Positions 10,124 through 21,832 of a DNA stretch of 64,000 bases are shown here, one piece after another. The stretch comes from Mycoplasmopsis californica (GTDB lineage: Bacteria; Bacillota_I; Bacilli_A; Mycoplasmatales; Metamycoplasmataceae). The notes under the pieces are model-generated. The model saw nothing but the letters and a program-made list of their open reading frames with translations, was not told where the DNA came from and did no database searches. Positions within the stretch are counted from its first letter, which is position 1. Each line of letters begins with the position of its first letter. The translations under genes and the position numbers were made by a program. Where the stretch lies: contig NZ_CP007521.1 in NCBI RefSeq assembly GCF_000695835.1, positions 372,001 through 436,000 on the forward strand. Direction: 5' to 3'.

Positions 10124-11109
10124 TATTTCACTCCTTCACTTTGAATCATTGTGATTAAAACGGTATTAACTACGTCATTAACCTTAGCTCCCCGTGATAA
10201 ATCATTTACGGGTTTATTTGTACCAACAATGATTGGACCAATAGCTCCATAACCCGCTAGTCTTTGAACCAATTTATATCCAATGTTTCCAGCCTCTAAA
10301 TTAGGAAAAATCAATGTATTAGCTGGTTCATTAAATGAATCTAGAGGGTATTTAGCTTTTCTAACTCCTAAATCTATTGCTGCATCTAATTGAACTTCTC
10401 CAATTGCCTTAGTTCCTTCATATTTAGCATTAAAGTCAATAGTTGCATTATGAACCATTTCGGTTTCAGGTGTTTTTGCACTAAAGTTAGTTGAAAAACT
10501 TAAAAATGCAACTTTTGGGTCAATATTAAAACCTTTAACAAAACGCGCTGCGTTGATTCCGATATCGGTTAAACCAGCTTGGTCAGGTTTTGGATTGACA
10601 GAAATATCGCTAAAGAATATTGTGTCATCTCCCTTGTGCATAATCATTACAGAGCTAATTGTTTTAATACCCTTAGCTGAACCTATAACTTTAAAAGCTG
10701 CTCGCAACATATCTGCTGTTGAGTAAATTAAACCACCTACAACGCCGTCCACTTCACCATTTTGTAAAAGCATCATTGCATAAAAAGGTCTTTGTTCAAT
10801 TGCTTTTTGACAAACTTCTAATGTATCTTTATTTTCTTTACCTTTAGCTTGTGCCGCTGCTTCGCGTTGCTCAAACATTAGCTGAGCAAGTTGAGCTTTT
10901 TTATCTGCATCAGCGTGAATGTTGATTACAGTTGCTTTTGTATTGATTGTCATGTCTTTTTCAGTCAATAAAATTACTTCACAATTTTGATATTGTTCAA
11001 GAATTTTCGATGCTTCAATAGCACGATCGTCATCACCATCAACGATTACAATTCTTTTTTTAGTCCCAATATTATTAACTGTCTTTTGAATTAATGATGT
11101 AAATTCCAT
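10123..11109 (-). CDS. pta: Phosphate acetyltransferase
   Basis: Makes acetyl phosphate from acetyl-CoA and phosphate, feeding acetate kinase. The 328-residue protein matches the short Pta form. Motifs: VGGLIYSTADMLRAAFKVIG (about 123-142), DISVNPKPD, FSTNFSAKTPETE, EVQLDAAIDLGVRKAKYP and the C-terminal FPNLEAGNIGYKLVQRLAGY with GPIIVGTNKPVNDLSRGA. It is the first gene of the operon; the upstream gap to 11270 carries the terminator of the lipoprotein gene, and the promoter must lie at about 11110-11170. Confidence 0.97.
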   Translation of the reverse strand: MEFTSLIQKTVNNIGTKKRIVIVDGDDDRAIEASKILEQYQNCEVILLTEKDMTINTKATVINIHADADKKAQLAQLMFEQREAAAQAKGKENKDTLEVCQKAIEQRPFYAMMLLQNGEVDGVVGGLIYSTADMLRAAFKVIGSAKGIKTISSVMIMHKGDDTIFFSDISVNPKPDQAGLTDIGINAARFVKGFNIDPKVAFLSFSTNFSAKTPETEMVHNATIDFNAKYEGTKAIGEVQLDAAIDLGVRKAKYPLDSFNEPANTLIFPNLEAGNIGYKLVQRLAGYGAIGPIIVGTNKPVNDLSRGAKVNDVVNTVLITMIQSEGVK

Positions 11110-11173
11110 CTTAGTTCCCCTTATATTATTAAATATAAAAAATATTTTACAACATATCGATTTTTTAAGACAA

Positions 11174-11198
11174 AAAATGCCAAAAATTATGGCATTTT
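11174..11198 (-). terminator. Terminator of the 11270-14135 lipoprotein
   Basis: AAAATGCC and GGCATTTT form an 8-bp stem; on the - strand it runs into TTTTTTGTCTT. It separates the lipoprotein gene from pta. Confidence 0.75.
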
Positions 11199-11269
11199 GT
11201 GAATTTTGGAGCTAAAGCTATTTTAAGATAGTAAGGTAAACTGAATTATGCTAATTAGAAAAACTACAT

Positions 11270-14135
11270 TTATTTTTTAAATTGAATTACAACTTTAATT
11301 TCTTCAGACAATGTTTTTAAATCCTCTTTTAAAGGAGTTTTAAATTTAAAGGTAATAGTTTTCTTGGAATCGTCTTTTTCCCAGTCGATATATTGTACTT
11401 TTGTATTTGCCGTTTGACTTGAAGATGAATAAATAGAAACCTGTTTGTCTTTTTCTTTGCTTGTTCTAAAGTGCGTTTTTGCCTCATCGCTCAAGTTGAT
11501 AAATTCATTTAATTTATTTTTTTTCGAATCACTTTTATTTTTTCCGAAATGAATTGAACCTGAATAAATGTAAAAATGATACTCAGGATGCTCTTTTAAT
11601 TGAAATTTATCTACAAATGTTTGATATTTCGCATCATCAGGAACGCTAAAAACATTGTTTTGATCAACTATTCGTTTAATATCGGGATATAAATATTTTT
11701 CATACAAATTACTCTGGTTCTGTTTTGGATTTTTATCTTTCATTTGGTCCCTAGAATCATTAACGTTAGGTACGGGAACATCACTTTTTTCAGCCTCCGA
11801 ATCACTTTCTATTTTTTTCGCGTTTTCTGTTTTAGGGTTATCACTATTTGAGCTCGATTCTGTATTGTTATCCGGTTGTTTTTTATTTTTTGAACCTTGA
11901 TTTTCTCTTTCGCCAGAATCTTTTTTAGGTTCTGTTAAATTTGGATCTTTTAACTCTCCGGATTGATGTTTATCTTCGTCTTTTGAAATGTTTGCTTCGG
12001 GATTCCTATTATCTGGTTGAACACCTCTATGTCCTTCATCGGTTTTTAAATTTTCTTCATTATTCAATTCATTGTCTCAATCGCTAAATAATTTTAATAT
12101 TTCACCAATTGATTTTTCGTAATCAGATTGCTTGGACACACTTGGAATTTGTTGAACAACATTTTCCATTTTTTTGTGGAATTCTTCAAAAATTTTACGT
12201 TCTTCTCCATCTTCTATTTCCGACATTGATTTATTAAATTCTTGAACAAATTCAACTATTTTTGATCAATCTTTTTTTGAGTCTTCCTCATTGCTATGTT
12301 TTTGAGTGAAGCCGGTAATGTTTTCTTGCTCTTTCATTAACTCCGCAATATCTTTATTATCTTCGTGCTCTCGCCCCTCCTGATGTTGCGGGTTTAATTT
12401 TTCTGGTTCATTTTGCGAATTTAAACCACTATTGATTGGCGGGTTATCTCGTTTAGGAGAGGAATGCTCTACCTCTGGTTCCTTTTTTAGTTTATTTTCG
12501 TCACTTTGATTTGACGGTTGGTCTGATTGTTTTTTTGTAGATTCCTGGTTTTTTGGTTCGTTTATACTTATTTTTTGCTCGAACTTTTCTGATAAAGTAC
12601 CATCTTTTTTAACAAGATAATAAACCAAGGTAACTGAGTTTTCTTCTGGATTTCCCTCTAAATAAATTCCATGTTTATTTCCGCCCTTACCTGCATCAAT
12701 AGTTTTATTTTTTCCAGGATGTGTAATAATTTTATCGGCAACGCTAGATAATGAATCGATTAATGAAAGCCCGTGTTGCTTTTTGTTTGGGTCTTTGTTA
12801 AATTTACTTGCTACAAAACTAATCTTTTTATCTTGAATTTTTAGTCGATTATTTGTATCTTTCGAAGCTGCAATTAAATTATCTAAATGTTCTTTTTTTT
12901 CATCAAATTTAAATATTTTTCCGCCAGTTTCTTTTGCAACTTTGAATAGTGTTGGATTTTTATATAATTCAGCTTCATTTTTTTCAAGAGGTTTTTCTGG
13001 TGATGCTAAATTATTTTTATCATTATCTTTTTTTGGTTCTTTGCTACTTTGGTTGCTTTGAGCATCTGATTGAGGTTTACTTGGTTGACTTTGAGTATTT
13101 GATTCCGTATTCCCTTGTTTTCCTTGACCGCCTTCGCCTTGAACATCGGGTTTTGCGCTTTCTAGAGTGGCGTCTGGAGTATAAATCAATTCTCTTCTTT
13201 TTTCTCCAACGGTTCCATCCTTTTTAACTAATCTAAATTCTGCATAAACCTTGTCATCTTCAAAAATTAAATTTATTCCTTTTAATCTACTTCTTTTATT
13301 TGGTCCTGGTTTACCAAATTCTATTTCGGCAGGTGCAATATAAGATACATTTCCATGAGTAAGAGTTTTTAGTTGGATGTCAGAATTTACATTTAACCCT
13401 GTTTTTTTATCTTGACCATTTATATATTGAACTATAATCCCTGATGACTTTTCAGATTTTTTATCATAGTTCTTTGTTATTTTAATTCTATTTTTTGATT
13501 TGGCTTGGTCTATTATTTTCGTAATATTAGTTCCTGATTGATCAAATGTAAATATTTTTTTGTTTTCATTTAAATAATTAAATAAATCAGGATCACTAAA
13601 ATCTTTTAACTGATCCTTAGGTTCGGATGCAGATTGTTTGTTGCTTTGATTGTTATGTCCTAAATCTTTGTCAGGCGCTTGAGGTGCAGGGGTTGTATCT
13701 TTTTCTATTTCCCCGTTTTGAGGGTCTTTATCAGTATTTTCTATTTTTTCCGGTTCTTTAGTAAGGGGGGGGCGAAACAAGTTCGCTATTAGCTTTATCA
13801 GCTATTTTGAATCCTTCAACTGATTTTTGCATATTAGCAAATACAACTTTGCCAGATTTATCTTTAACATCTAGTATAACCAAAACTGCACCAGGTTTAT
13901 TGTTTGCTGGTGTAACCGTTTTAATTTCTGGTGTGTAATTTTTGTCGCTTGATTTTGTCAAAATATCGCTAGGCTCAACATCTTTTGCTTCTTTGACAAA
14001 AGATTCTTCTTTGACACTTATCGAAATAATTTTTTCATAATCTATTTCTTCCTTTGCACACGAAATTACAGTTAGTGGAATTGATACCACAGATGTAAGT
14101 GCTAAGGATAAGAAACCTAATTTTCTTTTACTCAT
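11270..14135 (-). CDS. Large surface lipoprotein, interrupted at a C8 tract (probable phase-OFF allele)
   Basis: The gene starts at ATG 14135 with a signal peptide and lipobox (LTVISC, Cys about residue 26). The first 125 codons contain a segment like the lipoprotein-17-type variable surface domain (EPSDILTKSSDKNYTPEIKT, then PANNKPGAVLVILDV). The frame then runs into eight C (13765-13772) and stops at TAA 13758. Losing one C would join it to an open frame that continues without a stop, through two TGA (Trp) codons, to 11270, giving 954 residues. That part holds two related domains (each starting KIFTFDQ/KIFKFDE and ending LVKKDGT-V/L-EK) plus a third divergent region, separated by linkers rich in Pro, Gln, Asn, Ser and Lys. 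Slippage in the tract would switch the long form ON and OFF. A sequencing error in the tract is the alternative. Confidence 0.82.
13765..13772 (-). repeat. Poly-C tract within lipoprotein coding sequence
   Basis: Eight G on the + strand (C on the coding strand), in a genome where runs of G or C this long are rare. Eight give a stop 3 codons later; seven or ten restore the long frame. See the lipoprotein entry. Confidence 0.85.
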
Positions 14136-14295
14136 TTTTTACCTTTTTTATTTTGCTATCTTAATTTTTTATTTGTTTGTATTTTACCATTTTAAATTGT
14201 TAGATTAATACCACCAAATTTCAAATGAGTAAAATTTGCAATAAAATTTTCATACAGAGGTTCTTTAAAACGTTTATTAGAACTCAACTTCAGAC

Positions 14296-14327
14296 AAAAA
14301 AAGCAGGAAATTAATCCCGCTTTTTTT
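14296..14327 (-). terminator. Terminator of the valS-folD unit
   Basis: AAAAAAAGCAGGA and TCCCGCTTTTTTT form a stem with one mismatch and a 6-base loop, 22 bases past the folD stop. The flanking A and T runs make it usable in both directions. Confidence 0.75.
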
Positions 14328-14349
14328 GATTTTTAATTAAATATAAAAT

Positions 14350-15213
14350 CTATAAATCATTGTTGTTTTTAACAGCTCTTAAAAGATTTCTGAAAAGGCA
14401 TACAACCGTTAAAGGTCCAACGCCACCAGGTGAAGGAGCTAGGGCAGAAATATGGTTTTCTAAATCAGTGTAGTCCACATCACCACGAAGACACTTAGTT
14501 CCATCCTCCTCAACTAATGTTGAGCCCACATCAACGACAACAGCATCTTCTTTAATATTTTTTTTGTTGATTAAATGTGGCACGCCAGCGGCAACAACTA
14601 AGATATCTGCGTTTTCAACACCTTTGATGCCCGACTCTCTATTGTGAGTTGATACTTGACCTACATTGCGAGTTTTAAGTAGATTAGCAGTTGGCTTCCC
14701 AACTAATAAACTACGTCCAATCACAGCAACTCGTTTGCCATCAAAATCAATATTATAATAGTCTAAAAGTTCCATAATTGCTTGTGCAGTTGCAGGGGTA
14801 AAATAAAAGTCCTTAGTTTTGTTATAGAAATTAAATGAGTTACGCGAAGACAGACCATCTACATCTTTTTCAAATCTAACCGCATCTAAAATTGGTTGAG
14901 TGTATGTATTGATTGATTCTGGAAGTGGGAGTTGAACAATGATGCCATCAGCTATTTCGTTAATTTCATCCATCTTTTTTAATAATTGCTTATAGCGAAT
15001 TTTTTCTGGGAAACTATAAACCTGAGTCTCAACACCTAATTCGTCAGCTTTTGCAATTTTTTTAGCTATATATTTTTCACTTGCAGGATTATTGCCGACA
15101 AAAACAATAGCTAAAATTGGTTTGCGACCTAATTCCTTTGTTACAGCAGCAAACTCATTTTTTAGTTCAAGAGTTAATTTATTTGCCACAACTTTACCGT
15201 CTAAGATCTTCAT
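14350..15213 (-). CDS. folD: Bifunctional methylenetetrahydrofolate dehydrogenase/cyclohydrolase
   Basis: Interconverts 5,10-methylene-, methenyl- and 10-formyl-tetrahydrofolate, supplying formyl groups for initiator tRNA. The 287 residues show the family motifs: NPASEKYIAKKIAKADELG with the catalytic Lys (about 43-61), DGIIVQLPLPE (about 98-108), GRSLLVGKPTANLL of the nucleotide-binding fold (about 167-180) and PSPGGVGPLTVVCL near the C-terminus. AAGGAGGAG precedes the ATG. The start lies inside the end of valS, so it is translationally coupled. Confidence 0.97.
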   Translation of the reverse strand: MKILDGKVVANKLTLELKNEFAAVTKELGRKPILAIVFVGNNPASEKYIAKKIAKADELGVETQVYSFPEKIRYKQLLKKMDEINEIADGIIVQLPLPESINTYTQPILDAVRFEKDVDGLSSRNSFNFYNKTKDFYFTPATAQAIMELLDYYNIDFDGKRVAVIGRSLLVGKPTANLLKTRNVGQVSTHNRESGIKGVENADILVVAAGVPHLINKKNIKEDAVVVDVGSTLVEEDGTKCLRGDVDYTDLENHISALAPSPGGVGPLTVVCLFRNLLRAVKNNNDL

Positions 15214-17705
15214 TTTAACTCCTCCTTATATTGCTCTAGTTCAATATTGAATTTAGCTAATTTATCTTGTTCCAACTGAATTTTGATTGCCGGTGCTTTT
15301 GCGATAAAATTTTTATTTTGTAACATTAATTCAGCACGTTTAATTTCTGATTCTAGGAAAGCGATTTTTTTCTCAAGTTCTTTAATATATTCTTGTTTTT
15401 GCTCTTTGCTTTGTTTGATGTATACATTCAAATCACCATTAGCAAAAAGCGAATCTTTATTCACTTCACGGCGAGCATTTGCTAAGCTGTCTATTGAGTT
15501 TAAGATAAACTGATTAAGATCAATATTAACATCATAGTGTAATATTTCTTTTTTACTAATACCATTGTCTTCTCTGTATTTTCGTAAAATTGTTACAATT
15601 TTTATTACGTTTTGAACTTGATCAATTACCTCGTCATTTAAGGTTTTTAACATTAACGGTTTTGATTCTAAGATTTCTTTATCATAAAGAGTTTTATATA
15701 AATAATCAGTAATAAATGGTAGCAATGGATGTAGAATTAATAATAATTTTTTGAAGTTATCTAATGCCGCTTTTTTGTTAGGCATAATTTTTAAAAGTTC
15801 CACGTATCATGATGAAAAATCAGAATAAATGAATTTATTTAATTCGTAGCCTACTATGGTTAGTTCATATTTTTTAAAAGCTTTGTCAATTGTTTTATTT
15901 AGTTGAACTAAGCGATTATTAATTCATTTATCGGCAGGGGAATATTTATTTTGTAAATCATCTGGCAGATTTTGAATATAACGAGCTATATTTCAAATTT
16001 TATTGCATAAAGCTCAGGCAGATTTAACTTTTTCTGTTGAATATCGTAAATCTAATCCAGGCGTTGTATTGGTGGTTAAAAATCATCGTAATGCATCAGC
16101 ACCATATTCAGCTATTACATCCATTGGATCAATTCCGTTTCCTAACGATTTGGACATTTTCCGTCCTTGTTCGTCGCGAACAAGACCGGTTAAAAGTAAG
16201 TGCTCAAATGGTTTTGCGTTTTTAAATGCTAAGGAGAAAAAGTACATGCGTGCAACTCAGAAAAAGATTATGTCGTAACCTGTTACAAGCAGTGATGTAG
16301 GGAAATATCGATTTATTATACTTTCAGAGTTAGCGTCAGGTCAACCTAAAAATGAAAATGGAGCAAGACCTGATGAAAATCAAGTGTCTAAAACATCCTC
16401 ATCTTGAATTCAACCTTCTCCTGGGCAATTAACTTGAACTTTTATTTCACTTCCTTTATACCAAGCAGGAATTCTGTGGCCTCATCATAACTGGCGAGAA
16501 ATTGTTCAATCGTGTGCATTTTCCATTCAGGTACGCAGTGTTGAAGAGAACCTTTTTGGGAAAAACTTGACTGAATCTTTTGTTTTTAAGTGCTCTAAAA
16601 TTAAAGAACTTAATTTGTCCATTTTCACAAATCATTGCGGCATAACTAAAATTTCGACAGCTTCTCCACTACGTTCTGAATATCCAACATTTGATGTTGT
16701 TTTTTCAATTTTTTCTAGGAAATTATTATCCTGCAAGTATTTCTTAATTTTCTCACGGGCTTCGAAGCGTTCTAAACCGTGAAAGATTGAATCGGAAGCA
16801 TTGATATACCCATCTTGATTTATTGTTTCTTTAATTTCAAGATTATGTTTTTTAATAATATCAATATCAATTTCAGCATGAGCTGATAACTTCATTATTC
16901 CGGTTCCAAACTCAATATCTGCGTAATCATCAGGGATAAAAGGAATTACTTCATTTGTTAAAGGGTGGCAAATCTGAATGTTTTTTAAATTATTATATCT
17001 TTTGTCTGCTGGATTATAAATAATCGCAACATCAGAAAGCATAGTTTCAGGGCGTACAGTTGCTACTAGCAAATGTTTATCAGAGTTTAAAATTGGGTAC
17101 TTAATGTACAACATTTCTTGCTCGGTTGGTTTGGGGATAACTTCAATATTTGATAGTGCTGTTTTTAATTTTGGATCTCAACTTATCGCTCTAGTCCCAC
17201 GATAAATTAAACCTTGTTTATAAAGTTCGACAAAAGCATGATTAACTGCTTTATTGGATTTTTCATCTAGTGTAAAACGCTCACGCTCATAATCAAGACC
17301 TAAACCAAGCACTTCTCATTGAGAACGAATTGATTTTGAATACTCATTCTTTCACTCTCACACTTTTTTTAGAAAATCTTCACGACCTAAATCATGTCTA
17401 GATTTTCCTGTTTGGTTATATATATTGCTCTCAACTCGACTTTGGGTCGCAATTCCTGCATGATCCATTCCCGTAATATAAAAAACATCGTACCCTTTTA
17501 ATTTTTTATAACGAATAATGGTGTCTTGAATAGCTGTGTTTAACGCGTGTCCAATATGCAATTTACCAGTAACGTTAGGAGGCGGTAATAATAAACTAAA
17601 AGGTTTTTTAGCATTATCATGAGTGCTAAAAAACTTTTTATTCTTTCATTTACTCGCAATTTCAGGTTCAAAATCTTTTGGGTTATATACTTTATCTAAA
17701 ATCAT
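15201..17705 (-). CDS. valS: Valyl-tRNA synthetase
   Basis: Charges tRNA-Val. The 834-residue class I enzyme is open only with many TGA = Trp codons. Landmarks: [16 protein letters not shown] (HIGH signature, about residue 41-56), [11 protein letters not shown], the editing domain between about 165 and 390 ([16 protein letters not shown]), RMYFFSLAF, and [16 protein letters not shown] (KMSKS). The C-terminal coiled-coil arm is present ([20 protein letters not shown]). The last codons read through a TGA, so the true stop is TAG at 15201, 13 bases inside folD. No T-box leader is visible upstream; a GGGGGTG site precedes the ATG at 17705. Confidence 0.97.
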
Positions 17706-17849
17706 GAACACCCCCGTTTTCTCATACTTAAATTAAGTATATAAAATTATATCATTTAAATTTAAATTGAGAGATTATATAAGAGATTCTTAAATTATTT
17801 TTAATGGAGATAACCTAAAAATGATTAATTTACTGAAATTTATACTGAG

Positions 17850-20800
17850 TTATTTAATTTTTTTATCATAATATCTAGTTTTGACCGCTCAAACAACAAT
17901 GATAGTCGTTAGCGCAATTCCGACTATTGAAGGAATAATAATACTTAATAAAAATTTAGTATTTGTTGATTTTGTTTTATGTTGTTTAATATTCAATTTT
18001 GTGAGTATGTCAGTAATTTTTATCGGTTTTAAATCATTAATTATTCGCTCACCTGATTTATTACTAAATCACAGTGTGGCTGAATTTTTTACATACTTTC
18101 CAAACGCATTAATTTCAATTTTTTCCTTAAAGAATTGATTGGGGCTAGCGGTCAATTTATTTGTTAAATTATCCAATTCATCAGCGCTAATATGATAATC
18201 TACATTAAATATTAATTTGAATTCATTTTCAAAATAATTAACAATATCTCTAACTATATTTAATCTTAAAATTGATTTTTGACTTTCAGCGTAATTGAAT
18301 TGTTTTCCAGTAATTTTAGTTAAATCTAGGACGGTATTTTCATTTTTGGAATAAACCACTTTTGAAGCGTGGTTAGTAATTTTAAACACACCTCTATTAA
18401 CAAGTTTGCGATTTATCCCCGAAATCGTAAAGGTAAACGATTCGCCCCCTCCCTTGCTTAATTTTCACAATCCAATATCATAATTATCTATTTTAATATC
18501 TTGGTTAAGTCTCAGGTTGTGTAATTTCGCAATTCTTTCAACTATAAATTTATCCAAAATCGGTTTTATCAATTCTGCATTATCTTCGTTAAAACTAAAA
18601 GACTCAAATTCTATCTTTGATAAATCGACTTCTTTTTCAAATATATTTGATGCGCTATTGTATACCTTTGCAAATAAGATTCCAGCTCCTTTTTTTGCCT
18701 CAACTATTAGTATAGAATGTGGATTGTATTCATTTTTTGCGGGTGTATTAGGAGTTTGGCGTTCTTTTGCAACTTGGTCTAGGTTTTTGATTATAAAATC
18801 TTCATTAGTCAAGGGTGCTAAATCATTTGTAATTTGTTTAGTAATAAATTCTTTTATTTTTTTAACTTCTGTTAAACCATTTAAGTGAATATTATTGATT
18901 TTTTTATTCAAAAATAAATGTTTTTGTTGTGTTTTAAATGAGATTCCTTGCTGATTATTTTTTAAATAAAATTGAAATTTATTTGAGGGAAAAGCACGAA
19001 TATTTTTTCCATCTTTTACCTTAAGTTGTATGTTTAAAACATTGTTTACTTTATCTAGGAATGTATATATATGAAATAAATTGGCTAAACTAACTGATTT
19101 TTCGGTTTTTAGCACTTGATCTATATTTTGTATTATTTTCGTTTCAAATTCGTCTAGTGAGTTTTCGGTAAACAAGAGATGTAAATATTCGGTATTAAGT
19201 TTTATATTGATATTTTCAACATTTTTATAGTCGACATCAGAAAATTTAAGCGGTACAAAAATCTCATTGCTTGTTAATTTAAAATTATCGTTTAAACTTT
19301 TTGGTCTGATTTTTATAATATATCCTTGATTATCTCTACTTAACTCAACCCCTTGAATTTCCACTTTGTCTTTATATTTAAATTCATCTAGCAATTCTTT
19401 TTTAGCTAAATTTAAATCTGATTTATACTTTGACAAAAATGAGCTAGTTGTAAATAAGTTATCTTTAATGTGTGTCGGCAAGGGAGTTATTGGAATATAC
19501 TGACTAGAATTAGAACGTCAAAATAAGTAATTAACATACCTTTTATAATGCTCCATTGTTTGTTGATAATTTAATTTATCTATTTCCTTGTCTTTTATGT
19601 TTTGTGAGTATAAATAATCGCGAAAATGAGCACCTTGTTTCGATTTTCATAACGGAACTATTTGACCACTTGTTAAAGCGACGTTATCAGTAAAATTGCT
19701 CGATGGTTCAGTGTTTTCTTTAATTAAAACCAGTTTAAAATTACTTATTGAATTATGCGAATTCGATACAAATAACCAAATTCCGCTATTTGAAAAGTAG
19801 CTGTTATCACTCGTTTGCAAAATTTCTTCCTTAAACGGCTTATTGTCAAAGTTTTCAAATTGCAAAATATTATTTTTTTGAACTAGTTTAAAAAGTAAAA
19901 AGTTTTCACTTTTTCCTATTAATTGTTTTAAACCTCCTTTTCCTAACACTATTGCTTCAGCTATAACGCCTCTATCGAGTGTTTCTTTTGAATTAGGTAC
20001 AAATAGTGTTTTGGCTTTATAGGGTAATTTAGTTTGCTGATAATATTTTTTTTCTTGATAATTTGAGTATAAATAACTGAAATCTTTATAGTTACCGTCA
20101 GTAAACATAGATTTTTTTAAATAGTGATTAAAATCAAGTAAAACCAATTCTTTTTTAGTTCCCGTGATTGGATCGATTGATGGGTCGTATTTTTCGTTTT
20201 TTATTAATTTACCTTTTTCGTCTCTAATTCTCTTTCCATTTGAATCTATTAAATACTCGCTAATTAATTGAGCTTGGCTATTATTTGCGCTAGGATCTCA
20301 TCCATATCATTTAAAATCTATTTGCGAAGAAAGTGAATCGACAACAATTATTTTAGTATATTTTAGTGTAAGGTTCTCTTCTAAATTATTTGAGCCTTTA
20401 TACTGATAAATTTCAATTTTATACTCGTTTTTTTGAAAACGATCACCACTTTGACTATCTACGCTAAATGAATTGTCAGCACTATCATTTCTTCCATCTA
20501 ACAGGATTTTGCTAAATTGTCTATCTATAACATCAACTTTTTTTCCGTTTACTAATAAAACTTCATTTTCTTTTAAACTTGTGTTAAAAATAATTTTTAA
20601 AGGAGTGTGAGCTATTCAACGTCCACCTCAAAATTCTTTAGAATTTATTTTGCCTATTTTTGTCTTATCTTCTGGGTCGCGAACCAATACATCATCAACT
20701 AATTCAGTTGTATTTGTGTTGAAATCAACTCATTTTCCAAGATTTATTTTAATTCTTTCATCAATATTATATTGATCAATATTTTCGCTTGCTTCAATAA

Positions 20801-21830
20801 TAATTCTTATGTTTTCAGCAAACAGTTTAGTTTCATTATTTTCATTATTAATTACAATAACATTAATGTTATTGTTGCCTTTTACTCTGTATTTCAGACG
20901 TAATTTAGCCCCTATATCAGATAGCTTTTTATTAAAATTACTAATCTTATCTTCTAGCATATCAATATTAGACCTAAATCCCGCCTTATTAACAGTTGTG
21001 TATAAATCACCGCCAATTTCTGATTTTATTTTGATTAAATCGGTGTTTTTAAGAAGTTCATTTTTAATAAATGATCAGTCTTTTTCAATCTGTTCACTAT
21101 TTCTGAAGGGCTGATAATAATCACCTTTTATAGAAAGTGTCATTCTCGAAGCATTCTTTAATCTATCGGGAGCTTGAAAGGTTTTTGACTGTCAAGTTCA
21201 TATTGTTTCAGTATGGTAAATAAAATCACCGTGGTATTCTTCGATATGATCTAGTACTTCTTCTGTGTCATATTCTTCATAATTTACAACATAGTAGTCA
21301 TTTTCAAAAATTAATTCAACACTTGGATTTGATTTTTCATCTAAATTCATCTTCAAGATTTTAAATTTATCATGCAAATCGTTTATAAACTCTTTTTCCG
21401 ACTCAGATAGAGTAGTTTTTAATAGATTATCGGCAATAAATTGATTAAATTCTTTAAAACTTGTTTTAATTTGCGTAATAAATCCTTTGGATATTTTTTC
21501 ATCTCTTGTCCGCTCTGTGTTAAATAATTCTTCTTTCATCACATCATCTAATGGTTCGTATTCTGATGAAAAATAGGATTTTTCCACTTTAAATTTATGA
21601 CCCAAAATATTTATTGTATCCGCACCTTTTTCTAAAGGAAGATTTACGTTATTTATATTGATTTTATGCGCTGTTTTTGTTTGTGGTGTCTTAGTAGCCT
21701 TCGACGATCACTCGATGGGCAGTTGTTTATAAGTTGCTGAAAGTGAAGAAACTAATGAAATAAAACTAACTGCCATAGGAAGCCCAACAGCAAGCTTGTG
21801 TAATGGTAGTTTTCTCTTTAATATACCCAA
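17850..21830 (-). CDS. Very large membrane-anchored ICE-type protein (Mbov_0399-like)
   Basis: This is a 1326-residue frame crossing more than ten TGA codons. The N-terminus (LPLHKLAVGLPMAVSFISLV) holds one membrane segment and the C-terminus another (about 1298-1320), leaving about 1250 residues, probably outside the cell. The body is rich in Lys, Asn, Asp and Glu with no motif I recognise. The proposed start is TTG at 21830, with GGAG five bases upstream and the ATPase stop in between; no ATG fits better. Order and character (downstream of the VirB4-like ATPase, membrane protein and pilin-like gene) match the Mbov_0399-family proteins of mycoplasma integrative conjugative elements. A role in cell contact during conjugation is inference. 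Confidence 0.72.
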
Positions 21831-21832
21831 AT

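Noticed and set aside
15201-15213. valS ending with TGA at the folD start (ATGA overlap)
   Set aside because: TGA is Trp in this organism; the real stop is the TAG three codons further.
17706-17849. T-box or other tRNA-sensing leader for valS
   Set aside because: No specifier stem, no T-box sequence and no terminator; only a short AT-rich leader with GGGGGTG before the ATG.
17881-18138. Hydrophobic + strand frame near the end of the giant protein gene
   Set aside because: It is the complement of the C-terminal membrane segment and lies inside a long, well-supported - strand frame.
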